NCBI GenBank assembly: GCA_052389435.1
Contig: JBQTIB010000147.1
Location: 1-8,335, forward strand
Length of the DNA stretch: 8,335 nt
Reading direction: 5' to 3'
Source: JBQTKD01 sp052389435
GTDB taxonomy: Bacteria > Actinomycetota > Actinomycetes > Sporichthyales > Sporichthyaceae
Shown here: in pieces, positions 1 through 6,233 of the stretch
Layout of the letters: each line of letters opens with the position of its first letter
Position numbering within the stretch: position 1 is the stretch's first letter
Position numbers and translations under genes: made by a program
The notes under the pieces: model-generated
Databases searched by the model: none
Seen by the model: only the letters and a program-made list of their open reading frames with translations
Told to the model about the DNA's origin: nothing

Positions 1-900
1 TCACCTGAGCCTGTCCGCCGAGGGCACCCTCGGTGCCGACCTCGCGGGCGACGCGGGTGACCTCGTCGGCGAAGGAGGAGAGCTGGTCGACCATCGTGTT
101 GATCGTCGACTTGAGCTCGAGGATCTCCCCGCGCGCGTCGACGGTGATCTTCTGCGAGAGGTCGCCCCGGGCCACCGCGGTGGTCACCTGGGCGATGTTG
201 CGGACCTGGTTGGTCAGGTTCGACGCGAGGTGGTTCACGTTCTCCGTCAGGTCGCGCCAGGTGCCGGAGACGCCGGTGACCTGCGCCTGACCGCCGAGGC
301 GGCCTTCGGTGCCGACCTCGCGGGCGACGCGGGTGACCTCGTCGGCGAAGGAGGAGAGCTGGTCGACCATGGTGTTGACGGTGTTCTTCAGCTCGAGGAT
401 CTCGCCCTGCGCCTGCGCGGTGATCTTCTGCGAAAGATCGCCCGAGGCCACCGCGGTGGCCACCTCGGCGATGTTGCGGACCTGGCCGGTCAGGTTGGAG
501 GCCATCAGGTTCACGTTGTCGGTCAGGTGCTTCCAGGTGCCGGCCACGCCGGGCACCTCGGCCTGACCGCCGAGCTTGCCCTCGGTGCCGACTTCGCGGG
601 CCACCGTCGAGACCTGCTCGGCGAAGATCCGCAGCGTCGCGGTGAGGGAGTTGATGGTGTCGGCCAGTTCCGCGACCTCGCCGCGCGCGGACACGGTGAT
701 GGTCTGGGACAGGTCGCCTTCGGCGATCGCGGTGGCGGTCTTGGAGATCGAGCGCACCTGGCTGGTCAGGTTGCTGGCCATGGTGTTCACCGAGTCGGTG
801 AGGTCGCGCCAGGTACCGGACACGCCGCGCACGTCGGCCTGACCGCCGAGCTTGCTCTCGGTGCCGACCTCGCGGGCGACGCGGGTGACCTCGTCGGCGA
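1..900. repeat. 276-bp tandem repeat encoding HAMP units
   Basis: The coding DNA of the HAMP protein repeats with a 276-bp period (92 codons). The landmark EVGTE codons start on the minus strand at 871, 595, 319 and 43. The units at 319 and 43 share long identical stretches around the VDQLSSFADEVTRVAREVGTE segment, including synonymous sites, so recombination between units could change the copy number. The repeat array continues past the left edge. Confidence 0.85.
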
Positions 901-1411
901 AGGAGGAGAGCTGGTCGACCATCTTGTTGACGGTGCGGCCGATCGTGCGGAACTCGCCGCGCAGCCGACGGTCCTCGATGTCCAGGTCGAGGTGCTGGGT
1001 CAGGTCGCCCTCGGCGACCGCGGCGATGACGCGGGCGATCTCGATCGCCGGGCGGGTGAGGTCGTCGATGAGGTCGTTGATGGCGCGGGCGTTGGACAGC
1101 CAGGTGCCACGCAACGGCTCCTCGGAGATCCGCTCGGTCATCCGACCCTCGCGGCCGACGACCTGCGCGATCTTGTGGATCGCCACCGATCGGTTCTCCA
1201 GTTGGCGCGCGACCTCGTTGAACCGGTCCGCGACCTCCCCGAGGCGGCCCTCTCCGCGCCGGATGCGGCAGCCGAACTCGCCGTCGGCGATCTGGCCGAG
1301 ACCCTCCATGAGTTCCAGGAGCAGCGCGTCGACGGGATCGGCGCCGTTGCCGTTGGAACCGTTGCCGTGGACGCCCGCTTGGGCGGTGGACGGGGCGCTG
1401 GTCTTCGTCAC
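1..1411 (-). CDS. HAMP-repeat sensor histidine kinase, N-terminal part (runs off left edge)
   Basis: The first 470 codons of a large signalling protein are visible; its 3' end lies beyond the window. After a low-complexity Gly/Asn start (residues 1-25) comes a helical segment with no membrane span. Tandem HAMP units of 92 residues follow, marked by the recurring motif EVGTExxLGGQA at about residues 181, 273, 365 and 457, each with GDLSQ and SGTWRDLT landmarks. Soluble multi-HAMP arrays are known from group III (Nik1/Os-1-like) hybrid kinases and from Streptomyces OsaA-type osmosensing kinases, where GAF, HisKA, HATPase and often receiver domains follow. Those domains are inferred here, not seen. 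The GTG start at 1411 has GAGGA five bases upstream. The gene is divergent from the RsbW/SpoIIE protein at 1627, the arrangement I recall for osaA/osaC. The HAMP identity is firm; the osaA link is an inference from domains and context. Confidence 0.9.
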   Translation of the reverse strand, partial: MTKTSAPSTAQAGVHGNGSNGNGADPVDALLLELMEGLGQIADGEFGCRIRRGEGRLGEVADRFNEVARQLENRSVAIHKIAQVVGREGRMTERISEEPLRGTWLSNARAINDLIDDLTRPAIEIARVIAAVAEGDLTQHLDLDIEDRRLRGEFRTIGRTVNKMVDQLSSFADEVTRVAREVGTESKLGGQADVRGVSGTWRDLTDSVNTMASNLTSQVRSISKTATAIAEGDLSQTITVSARGEVAELADTINSLTATLRIFAEQVSTVAREVGTEGKLGGQAEVPGVAGTWKHLTDNVNLMASNLTGQVRNIAEVATAVASGDLSQKITAQAQGEILELKNTVNTMVDQLSSFADEVTRVAREVGTEGRLGGQAQVTGVSGTWRDLTENVNHLASNLTNQVRNIAQVTTAVARGDLSQKITVDARGEILELKSTINTMVDQLSSFADEVTRVAREVGTEGALGGQAQV

Positions 1412-1626
1412 AAGTCCTCGCAATTGCTGGGGCGCTCGCGCGAGCCGGCGAGGGCGCGCAGCCGGTCAGACACTGCATCGTGCCCGCCGAACCTGAGTGC
1501 TCAAGCGGACACGGGGGATCCTGCTGCCCTCCCTACCCGCGATGTCCAGCAATCAATCAGGCAACGGCCGGCTCGGATCGAGTTCGGGGGCGTAGATGCG
1601 CTCCACCGGGGAAAGAGCGCACCATC
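1412..1626. promoter_or_regulatory. Divergent intergenic region between the HAMP kinase and phosphatase genes
   Basis: This 215-bp gap must contain the 5' control regions of both divergent genes. I see no convincing -35/-10 pair on either strand. It holds a perfect 12-bp palindrome (GCTCGCGCGAGC, 1434-1445) 22 bases upstream of the kinase start, and GGGGAAAGAG at about 1607-1616, which probably serves as the ribosome binding site for the plus-strand gene. Confidence 0.4.
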
Positions 1627-3777
1627 GTGACGATGGCTACCCGTCCCCACCGGCGGCTGCGGCTGCCCGCAGACGACCGCACGCCCGCCGCGGCGCGCGC
1701 GCTCGTCCGCGAGGTGCTGGCCGCAGGCGGTCAGACGGCCGCCCTGGACTCCGCGCTGCTGCTCGTCAGCGAACTCGCGACGAACGGCGTCGTGCACGCC
1801 GGGACGGCCGTGGACGTGGAGGTCTCCGCCGACGAACACGGCGTGACCGTCACCGTCTCCGACCAGCAGTCCGGTCCGGTTCGGCTGCCGCCGCTGCCCG
1901 CGCCGGCTTCCGCCGGGTCCGAGGAGGGCGAGTTCGACGTCGACGTCGCGCTCGAGGGGATCGTGGAGGATGCCACGCTCGCCGAGCACGGCCGCGGGCT
2001 CTTTCTCGTCGATCGCCTGGCGACCACCTGGGGCACCCGGCACCATCCGGGCGGCAAGAGCGTCTGGTTCCGCATCGGCCCCAGTCTCGAGGACGGCCGG
2101 ATCGAGCTCGGCGACCCGATCGCGATCCTCGACGACGCCGCGCTCGACCTGGCCGAGGAGGGTCCGCAGGCGTCGGCGTGGTCCTGGCTGGTCAACGTGC
2201 CCGAGGCGCTCCGCTCCCGGCTGGACCTGTCCACCCTCGTCGCCGAACTGCTCGCGCGCCTGTGCGAGGTGACCGGGGCGTTCAACGGCGCGGTGTGGCT
2301 GGACCGCAACGACGCCGCGGGACCGACCCGGCTGGCCTGTTTCGGCCCGCCGGAAGAGGCTCCCGACCCGCGCGACGCCGACTCCGCCCGAGTGCTCTCC
2401 GTCCCGGTGCCGGCGACGCCGCCGTGGCACGCCCTCCTGCTGCTCGGCGCCGAGCCGGGTCGTGCACCGGGGCCGGCCTGGGCGGACTTCGCTTCGGTGT
2501 CGGGGCTGCGCATCGCGCTGGCCATGGACGCCGAACGACTGCGCACGGACGACGCACGCCGCCGAGGCTGGCTCACCTACCTCGCCGAAACCAGCGAACT
2601 GCTGGCCAACTCCCTCGACGTGAACCTCACCCTCGCCCTCATCCCGCAGATCGCGGTTCCGCGCCTCGGCCGCTGGTGCGCGGTGCACGTCCTCGACGAT
2701 CCGGACCGCGGGCCGGATCGAGTGGCGGAGCGGCTTCGGCTGGCCACCGTCGCCCACGTCGAGGAGGACCGGCTTTCGGAGTTGCGCGACCTGCTCGGAC
2801 CCGACATCGCCCCGGAGTTGCGATCGCGGCTGGTGGACGCCGTCGAGAACGGGGGCACGGTCGGGCTGCCCGTGCCGGCCGAGGGCGTGACCGTGCCGCT
2901 GACGGCGCGCGGGCGAACGCTCGGCACGTTGACGGTGGGGCGCCACGCGCCCCGCGCCCACACCGGCGAGGACATCGCGGTGCTTTCCGACGTCGCCCGC
3001 CGAGCCTGCCTCGCCCTGGACAACGCCTACGCCCTCGCCGAGCGGCAGCGCATCGCCGCCGACCTGCAGCGGGCGCTGCTGCCCGCGGAACTTCCGGTGG
3101 CGCCGGGCGTGGAGTTCGGGGCCGAGTACGTGCCGACCGGTTCCGGCATCGAGGTGGGCGGCGACTTCTACGACGTCGTCGCGCTGCGCCGCAACCGCTG
3201 GCTGGTCTCCATCGGCGACGTCTGCGGCAAGGGAACGCAGGCCGCCGCGGTCACCGGCCTGGTCCGCAACGTCATCCGGGCGCTGGCACCCGAACACCGC
3301 TCGCTCGCGCGGACTCTCGCCGCGGTGCACCGGACCCTGCTGGCCGCCGAAACGGATCGGTATGCGACGGTCGCCGCGGCAGTGGTCACCCGCTCTGGGG
3401 TCGAGGGGCAGCACGTCCTGGACGCGACGCTGTGCCTGGCCGGGCACGACCAACCGATCGTGCTGCGCGCCGACGGGACCACCACGGCGGTGGGGGAATG
3501 CGGGAGCGCCGTCGGCCTACTGCCGGAGTTCGAGGTCTCCGAGACGCGGGTGCGACTGGCACCCGGAGACTCCCTGGTGTTCTTCACCGACGGCGTGACC
3601 GAACGGCGCCTGGGCCCGGAACAGTTCGGAACGCGTCGTTTGCGGCATTTGCTCCGCGGCCTCGTCGACCATCCGGCGGCGACCGTGGCGGCGCGGGTCA
3701 GGGCCGAAGTGGTGAGGTTCTCGCCCGATGCACCCCGCGACGACATCGCGATTTTGGTTCTGCGCAATCCTGGCTGA
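1627..3777 (+). CDS. RsbW-like ATPase / GAF / SpoIIE (PP2C) serine phosphatase, OsaC-like
   Basis: A 716-residue cytoplasmic partner-switching regulator. Residues 1-150 form a HATPase_c domain of the RsbW anti-sigma kinase type: N-box SELATNGVVHAGT at 48-60 and glycine box HGRGLFLVDR at 121-130. Residues about 190-300 and 315-470 look like GAF sensor domains, the second being the weaker call. From about 475 to the end is a SpoIIE/PP2C phosphatase: the opening ADLQRALLP (478-486), then metal-binding aspartates in GGDFYD (511-516), IGDVCGKG (529-536), FTDGVTE (653-659) and DDIAIL (705-710). The motifs are all intact. Proteins carrying both activities, such as S. coelicolor OsaC, bind or phosphorylate sigma-factor antagonists and dephosphorylate anti-anti-sigma factors. 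I choose the GTG at 1627 because GGGGAAAGAG lies ten bases upstream; an ATG at 1633 would shorten it by two residues, and an in-frame ATG at 1480 would overlap the divergent promoter region. No clear hairpin terminator follows. Confidence 0.93.
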   Translation: MTMATRPHRRLRLPADDRTPAAARALVREVLAAGGQTAALDSALLLVSELATNGVVHAGTAVDVEVSADEHGVTVTVSDQQSGPVRLPPLPAPASAGSEEGEFDVDVALEGIVEDATLAEHGRGLFLVDRLATTWGTRHHPGGKSVWFRIGPSLEDGRIELGDPIAILDDAALDLAEEGPQASAWSWLVNVPEALRSRLDLSTLVAELLARLCEVTGAFNGAVWLDRNDAAGPTRLACFGPPEEAPDPRDADSARVLSVPVPATPPWHALLLLGAEPGRAPGPAWADFASVSGLRIALAMDAERLRTDDARRRGWLTYLAETSELLANSLDVNLTLALIPQIAVPRLGRWCAVHVLDDPDRGPDRVAERLRLATVAHVEEDRLSELRDLLGPDIAPELRSRLVDAVENGGTVGLPVPAEGVTVPLTARGRTLGTLTVGRHAPRAHTGEDIAVLSDVARRACLALDNAYALAERQRIAADLQRALLPAELPVAPGVEFGAEYVPTGSGIEVGGDFYDVVALRRNRWLVSIGDVCGKGTQAAAVTGLVRNVIRALAPEHRSLARTLAAVHRTLLAAETDRYATVAAAVVTRSGVEGQHVLDATLCLAGHDQPIVLRADGTTTAVGECGSAVGLLPEFEVSETRVRLAPGDSLVFFTDGVTERRLGPEQFGTRRLRHLLRGLVDHPAATVAARVRAEVVRFSPDAPRDDIAILVLRNPG

Positions 3778-3804
3778 GGCCAAGAATCGGCATCTACCTG
3801 CAGT

Positions 3805-3820
3805 GATGACAATTGTCATC
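3805..3820. promoter_or_regulatory. Perfect 16-bp palindrome, candidate operator
   Basis: GATGACAATTGTCATC is its own reverse complement. It lies 27 bases after the phosphatase stop and 46 bases upstream of the putative -35 box of secreted gene A. It is AT-rich compared with its surroundings and is followed by two direct TGTAA copies ten bases apart (3821, 3831). It could be a repressor or activator site for gene A. It has no T-tract, so it is a poor terminator for the phosphatase gene. Confidence 0.45.
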
Positions 3821-3866
3821 TGTAACTGCGTGTAATTCACCGGCTACTGTCATGCCCGTAGTCACA

Positions 3867-3912
3867 TTGACGGCGGACTTGCCGTTCCTTTACAAACTAC
3901 GTAGCAAGCGAA
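3867..3912 (+). promoter_or_regulatory. Putative promoter of secreted gene A (TTGACG-N18-TACAAA)
   Basis: TTGACG (3867-3872) is followed after 18 bases by TACAAA (3891-3896). The same arrangement occurs upstream of gene B at 4546, and about 32 of 46 positions match between the two, including TTGC in the spacer, CTTTACA at the -10 and AGCAA just downstream. An 8-bp palindrome CTACGTAG (3897-3904) sits at the expected transcription start. The leader to the ATG would be about 110 bases. Conservation between paralogous genes supports function; no start site is proven. Confidence 0.55.
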
Positions 3913-4012
3913 CACCGGCCCGGAAGAATCTCGCAAGGGAACTTCCATGGGGGGCCTTTCGATAACCGAATTTCGACCAGGTGCGTCGAATATCAGAGGA
4001 AGAGAGTTTTCC

Positions 4013-4417
4013 ATGCGCAAGATGTCCCGCGCCGGTGCGGTTGTCGTTGCGGCCGCCGCTGCCACCGCCGTGCTGCCCGCCGCAGCCGCCACCGCCAGCT
4101 CGACCCCGCGTGGCGAGATTGTCATCTGCAACCACTCGGGCTACATGTTCGACGTGTACGCCGACGGCCCCTCGCTCCGCAGCGACGACCTCGCCGGCTC
4201 CTTCGACGAGTGCACCGACTGGTACCGCGTTCTGCCTGGCAGCTACCAGATCGGCTTCTCGCTGCGCGTTCCGTCGCAGCAGAACGTGATCATCCAGGCG
4301 CGCTTCAAGCGTGACGGCCACGTCTTCTACAAGGTCTTCAACGGCCAGGGCGTCGTCTCGACCTCCGTTGCCAAGGACCGCACCACCCGCGTGGACCTGT
4401 TCATCCCGCGCGCCTAG
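4013..4417 (+). CDS. Small secreted protein A, unknown family
   Basis: A 134-residue protein. Residues 1-28 form a Sec-type signal peptide: MRKMSR, then an Ala/Val-rich core, with probable cleavage after ATA near residue 28-30; there is no lipobox. The mature part is one domain of about 101 residues opening GEIVICNHSGYMFDVYADGP and closing with VDLFIPRA. It has two cysteines (in ICNHS and DECTDW), conserved in the two neighbouring paralogues, which could form one disulphide. Alternating hydrophobic and polar stretches suggest a beta-sandwich. The mature domain is 94/101 identical to protein C and 82/101 to protein B. I do not recognise the family; a distant resemblance to DUF4397-type sandwiches is only a guess. 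The ATG at 4013 follows the purine-rich GAGGAAGAGAG, six bases away; an upstream in-frame ATG (3947) would put extra residues before the signal peptide and is rejected. Confidence 0.88.
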   Translation: MRKMSRAGAVVVAAAAATAVLPAAAATASSTPRGEIVICNHSGYMFDVYADGPSLRSDDLAGSFDECTDWYRVLPGSYQIGFSLRVPSQQNVIIQARFKRDGHVFYKVFNGQGVVSTSVAKDRTTRVDLFIPRA

Positions 4418-4438
4418 GTTCCGCCGGCTCCAACTCCT

Positions 4439-4468
4439 CGCCGGGTCGCCCTATTGGGCGGCCCGGCG
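4439..4468 (+). terminator. Hairpin terminator of gene A
   Basis: A 13-bp stem (4439-4451 with 4456-4468, one G-U pair) closes a TATT loop 21 bases after the stop codon of gene A. A weak T-rich run (TCTTTTAT) follows. It resembles the hairpin after gene C (6194-6226) in sequence, so it was probably duplicated with the gene. Confidence 0.8.
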
Positions 4469-4545
4469 ATGTGTCTTTTATGTGGATCCCTCGATGCATT
4501 CTTCACGCCCGGTGAGCTGTCCGGGTGACCTAATGGATTGTTTGC

Positions 4546-4591
4546 TTGACGCCTGTATTGCTGTGGCTTTACACATTACCCAGCAACGAAA
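4546..4591 (+). promoter_or_regulatory. Putative promoter of secreted gene B (TTGACG-N18-TACACA)
   Basis: TTGACG (4546-4551), an 18-base spacer and TACACA (4570-4575), then TTACCCAGCAA. It matches the region upstream of gene A in spacing and in about 32 of 46 bases. The leader to the ATG would be about 80 bases. Confidence 0.55.
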
Positions 4592-4660
4592 AATCCTCGT
4601 TCGGTGCTGAAACTCTGCCAGAGGAAACCTCCACAGATTCGGATGAGAGCGAGAGACACG

Positions 4661-5068
4661 ATGTCCTCCACCACCAAGCGCGCTGCCGTTCTGCTCGCGG
4701 CTTCCGCCATTGCGGCCGTCCTGCCGGGCGCCGGTGCCGTCGCCGCCGAGAAGGACCCGGCCGGCGACCTGGTCATCTGCAACCACAGCGGCTACATGTT
4801 CGACGTGTACGCCGACGGCCCCGAGGCCCGGACCGACGACCTCGCGGGCTCCTTCGACGAGTGCACCGACTGGGCGCCGCTGAAGCCCGGCAGCTACCAG
4901 ATCGGCTTCTCGCTGCGCATTCCGTCGCAGCAGAACGTCATCATCCAGGCGCGCTTCAAGCGGGCCGGCCACACCTACTACAAGGTCTTCAACGGCCAGG
5001 GCGTCCTGTCGGGCGTCGTGGCGGACGGCAAGACGACCCGCGTCGACCTGTTCATCCCGCGCGCCTAG
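4661..5068 (+). CDS. Small secreted protein B, unknown family
   Basis: A 135-residue paralogue of proteins A and C. Residues 1-29 are a signal peptide (MSSTTKR, hydrophobic Ala/Leu core, likely cleavage at AVAA before EKD). The mature domain, from GDLVICNHSGY to VDLFIPRA, keeps both cysteines but is the most divergent of the three (81-85% identical). Substitutions cluster in three places: SLR to EAR after the YADGP motif, RVL to PLK after DECTDW, and KDR to DGK near the C-terminus. The start at 4661 follows the purine run GAGAGCGAGAG. Extension to an ATG at 4604 would precede the signal peptide with 19 polar residues and is less likely. The gene has its own promoter-like region and terminator, so it can be expressed separately. 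Function unknown. Confidence 0.88.
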   Translation: MSSTTKRAAVLLAASAIAAVLPGAGAVAAEKDPAGDLVICNHSGYMFDVYADGPEARTDDLAGSFDECTDWAPLKPGSYQIGFSLRIPSQQNVIIQARFKRAGHTYYKVFNGQGVLSGVVADGKTTRVDLFIPRA

Positions 5069-5077
5069 GTTGCCGCA

Positions 5078-5098
5078 CGGCGGCCCGGGAGGCCGCCG
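5078..5098 (+). other. Short GC hairpin after gene B
   Basis: A perfect 8-bp stem, CGGCGGCC with GGCCGCCG, and a CGGGA loop, nine bases after the stop codon of gene B. It has no T-tract. It may protect the transcript 3' end or pause polymerase ahead of the stronger hairpin at 5133. Confidence 0.5.
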
Positions 5099-5132
5099 AG
5101 CAGCGAATCGCGAGGACGCACGGAGCAAGGCA

Positions 5133-5168
5133 ACCGCCGTCGGGCTACCCCGGCGGCGGTGGCCGTTT
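5133..5168 (+). terminator. Hairpin terminator of gene B
   Basis: A 12-bp stem (5133-5144 with 5149-5160, one G-U pair) with a CTAC loop, followed by GGCCGTTTT. This is the best intrinsic terminator candidate after gene B. Confidence 0.7.
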
Positions 5169-5269
5169 TGGGGTTACGACTACGAAAAGTGATCGAGAGA
5201 CTGCGAAACGTGGTCATGTCTTGACGAAGATCGAGATGTGCCGTTGGGGTGCGGTCGCGCACGATTGCC

Positions 5270-5428
5270 ATGTGCCCGAAAGGGACACACGGCGCATATC
5301 GGACGGGAACGTCTGTCCCGTCCGGGCGCAGTGGCACTTCGTTGGAGAACGGGTTCGGTCCGCAACATTGGCGTGTGCTCGAGGGATTGGCGTCCTCCGA
5401 GCTGCTGGACACCGACTCGTTGGCGTAA
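5270..5428 (+). CDS. Possible 52-residue small ORF (doubtful)
   Basis: An ATG-to-TAA frame lies in the B-C gap; it begins MCPKGTHGAYRTG and ends with the more protein-like FGPQHWRVLEGLASSELL. About three quarters of its third codon positions are G or C, clearly below the surrounding genes, and no good ribosome binding site precedes it. It could be a small gene, the degraded remnant of a longer one, or chance. No family recognised. Confidence 0.2.
   Translation: MCPKGTHGAYRTGTSVPSGRSGTSLENGFGPQHWRVLEGLASSELLDTDSLA
5299..5325. other. Stable inverted repeat in the B-C gap
   Basis: CGGACGGGA (5300-5308) and TCCCGTCCG (5316-5324) form a perfect 9-bp stem around a 7-base loop, with a possible extra T-G pair. 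No T-tract follows. It could be an operator or RNA structure. Confidence 0.45.
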
Positions 5429-5714
5429 TGGGCAGGAACCGAGAGGTTCACACAGACGCACGAACGGCCTCACCGGCCGATTCGTGGGGTAGAGAAACCG
5501 GATCTAGGGGAGGGGAACTCGGAATCTAGTTGTCGTGTTCGCCTGCGAGCTCTCGGTACGCCAAAGGGAAATACCGAAGCTCGCGTCTGGGGCGAACTGA
5601 CGACCCGGCCTTTACGCGTGTTCGTCGTCGTCGGCCAGTTGCGATCCATTTGGTCGGCTGCGCACGAATCGAACAATCCAACGTTGGTTATCCGTAACGA
5701 AAGTGAGCACACCC

Positions 5715-6176
5715 ATGCGCAACGTCACCCGCGCTGGTGCAGTGGTCTTCGCCGCTGCGACCGCCGCAACCGTCCTTCTGCCCGCGACCGGCGCCAACGC
5801 CGTCTCCGCCGGCGACAAGCCCGAGAAGCACCACAAGGTCAAGGTCGTCAAGGCCGCTCCGCCGCCCCGCGGCGAGATCGTCATCTGCAACCACTCGGGC
5901 TACATGTTCGACGTCTACGCCGACGGCCCCTCGCTGCGGACCGACGACCTGGCCGGTTCCTTCGACGAGTGCACCGACTGGGCCCGCGTGCTGCCGGGCA
6001 GCTACCAGATCGGCTTCTCGCTGCGCATTCCGTCGCAGCAGAACGTCATCATCCAGGCGCGCTTCAAGCGTGACGGCCACACCTTCTACAAGGTGTTCAA
6101 CGGCCAGGGTGTTCTGTCCACCGGCGTCGCCAAGGACCGGACCACCAAGGTCGACCTGTTCATCCCGCGCGCCTAG
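5715..6176 (+). CDS. Small secreted protein C, with basic linker, unknown family
   Basis: A 153-residue paralogue of A and B. The signal peptide (MRNVTRAGAVVF, Ala-rich core) probably ends at GANA, about residue 30, and is closely related to that of A. C alone then has a Lys/His-rich and Pro-rich insert of about 20 residues (including KPEKHHKVKVVK and APPP) before the shared domain. The 101-residue mature domain differs from that of A at only seven positions and keeps both cysteines. The ATG at 5715 has GAAAGTGAG about seven bases upstream; a GTG at 5703 overlaps that site and is rejected. The basic linker may bind a polyanionic surface such as teichoic acid or nucleic acid, which is inference only. 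Function unknown. Confidence 0.88.
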   Translation: MRNVTRAGAVVFAAATAATVLLPATGANAVSAGDKPEKHHKVKVVKAAPPPRGEIVICNHSGYMFDVYADGPSLRTDDLAGSFDECTDWARVLPGSYQIGFSLRIPSQQNVIIQARFKRDGHTFYKVFNGQGVLSTGVAKDRTTKVDLFIPRA

Positions 6177-6193
6177 TTTCCAAAGGCGTATCG

Positions 6194-6226
6194 ACGCCGG
6201 GTCGGCCCTTTGGGCCGGCCCGGCGT
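6194..6226. terminator. Bidirectional hairpin terminator between gene C and the NERD gene
   Basis: A 15-bp stem (6194-6208 with 6212-6226, one G-U pair) with a TTT loop sits between two convergent genes: 17 bases after the stop of gene C and seven bases beyond the stop of the minus-strand gene. T-runs are short on both sides. It is related in sequence to the terminator of gene A. Confidence 0.82.
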
Positions 6227-6233
6227 TTGGGAT

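Larger units (their letters stand above)
5169..5714. other. Long intergenic region upstream of secreted gene C
   Basis: These 546 bases have no convincing gene and look less GC-rich than the genes around them. Contents seen: a doubtful small frame (5270-5428), the inverted repeat at 5299-5325, a bulged hairpin CGAACGGCC/GGCCGaTTCG at 5461-5484, and a 10-bp palindrome CCAACGTTGG at 5678-5687, 27 bases before the gene C start. CTGACG (5597) and CCTTTAC (5609) echo the promoter boxes of genes A and B, but only ten bases separate CTGACG from TACGCG, so that promoter is not conserved. GGAAC at about 5513 with GTT some 18 bases later could be an ECF-sigma type promoter; this is weak. Confidence 0.5.

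Noticed and set aside
1..900. CRISPR or satellite array from the regular 276-bp repeats
   Set aside because: The period is a whole number of codons and encodes HAMP domains; there is no short-repeat/spacer pattern.
230..1630. Long open plus-strand frame of 466 codons opposite the HAMP gene
   Set aside because: It is the antisense of a repeat-rich GC coding region; the product is low-complexity Gly/Asp/Arg repeats, while the minus strand gives clear HAMP units.
1501..3453. Long minus-strand frame of 650 codons opposite the phosphatase gene
   Set aside because: The plus strand shows intact HATPase and SpoIIE motifs; the antisense product is Arg/Gly-rich without family features.
4013..4110. 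Lipoprotein signal in the secreted proteins
   Set aside because: No cysteine follows the hydrophobic core in A, B or C; cleavage looks like ordinary signal peptidase I.
5065..5451. 128-codon minus-strand frame in the B-C gap
   Set aside because: No domain, poor third-position GC, and it runs through the gene B terminator.
4546..5529. 327-codon plus-strand frame overlapping gene B
   Set aside because: It is out of frame with the recognisable secreted protein, Arg-rich, and crosses the terminator hairpins.
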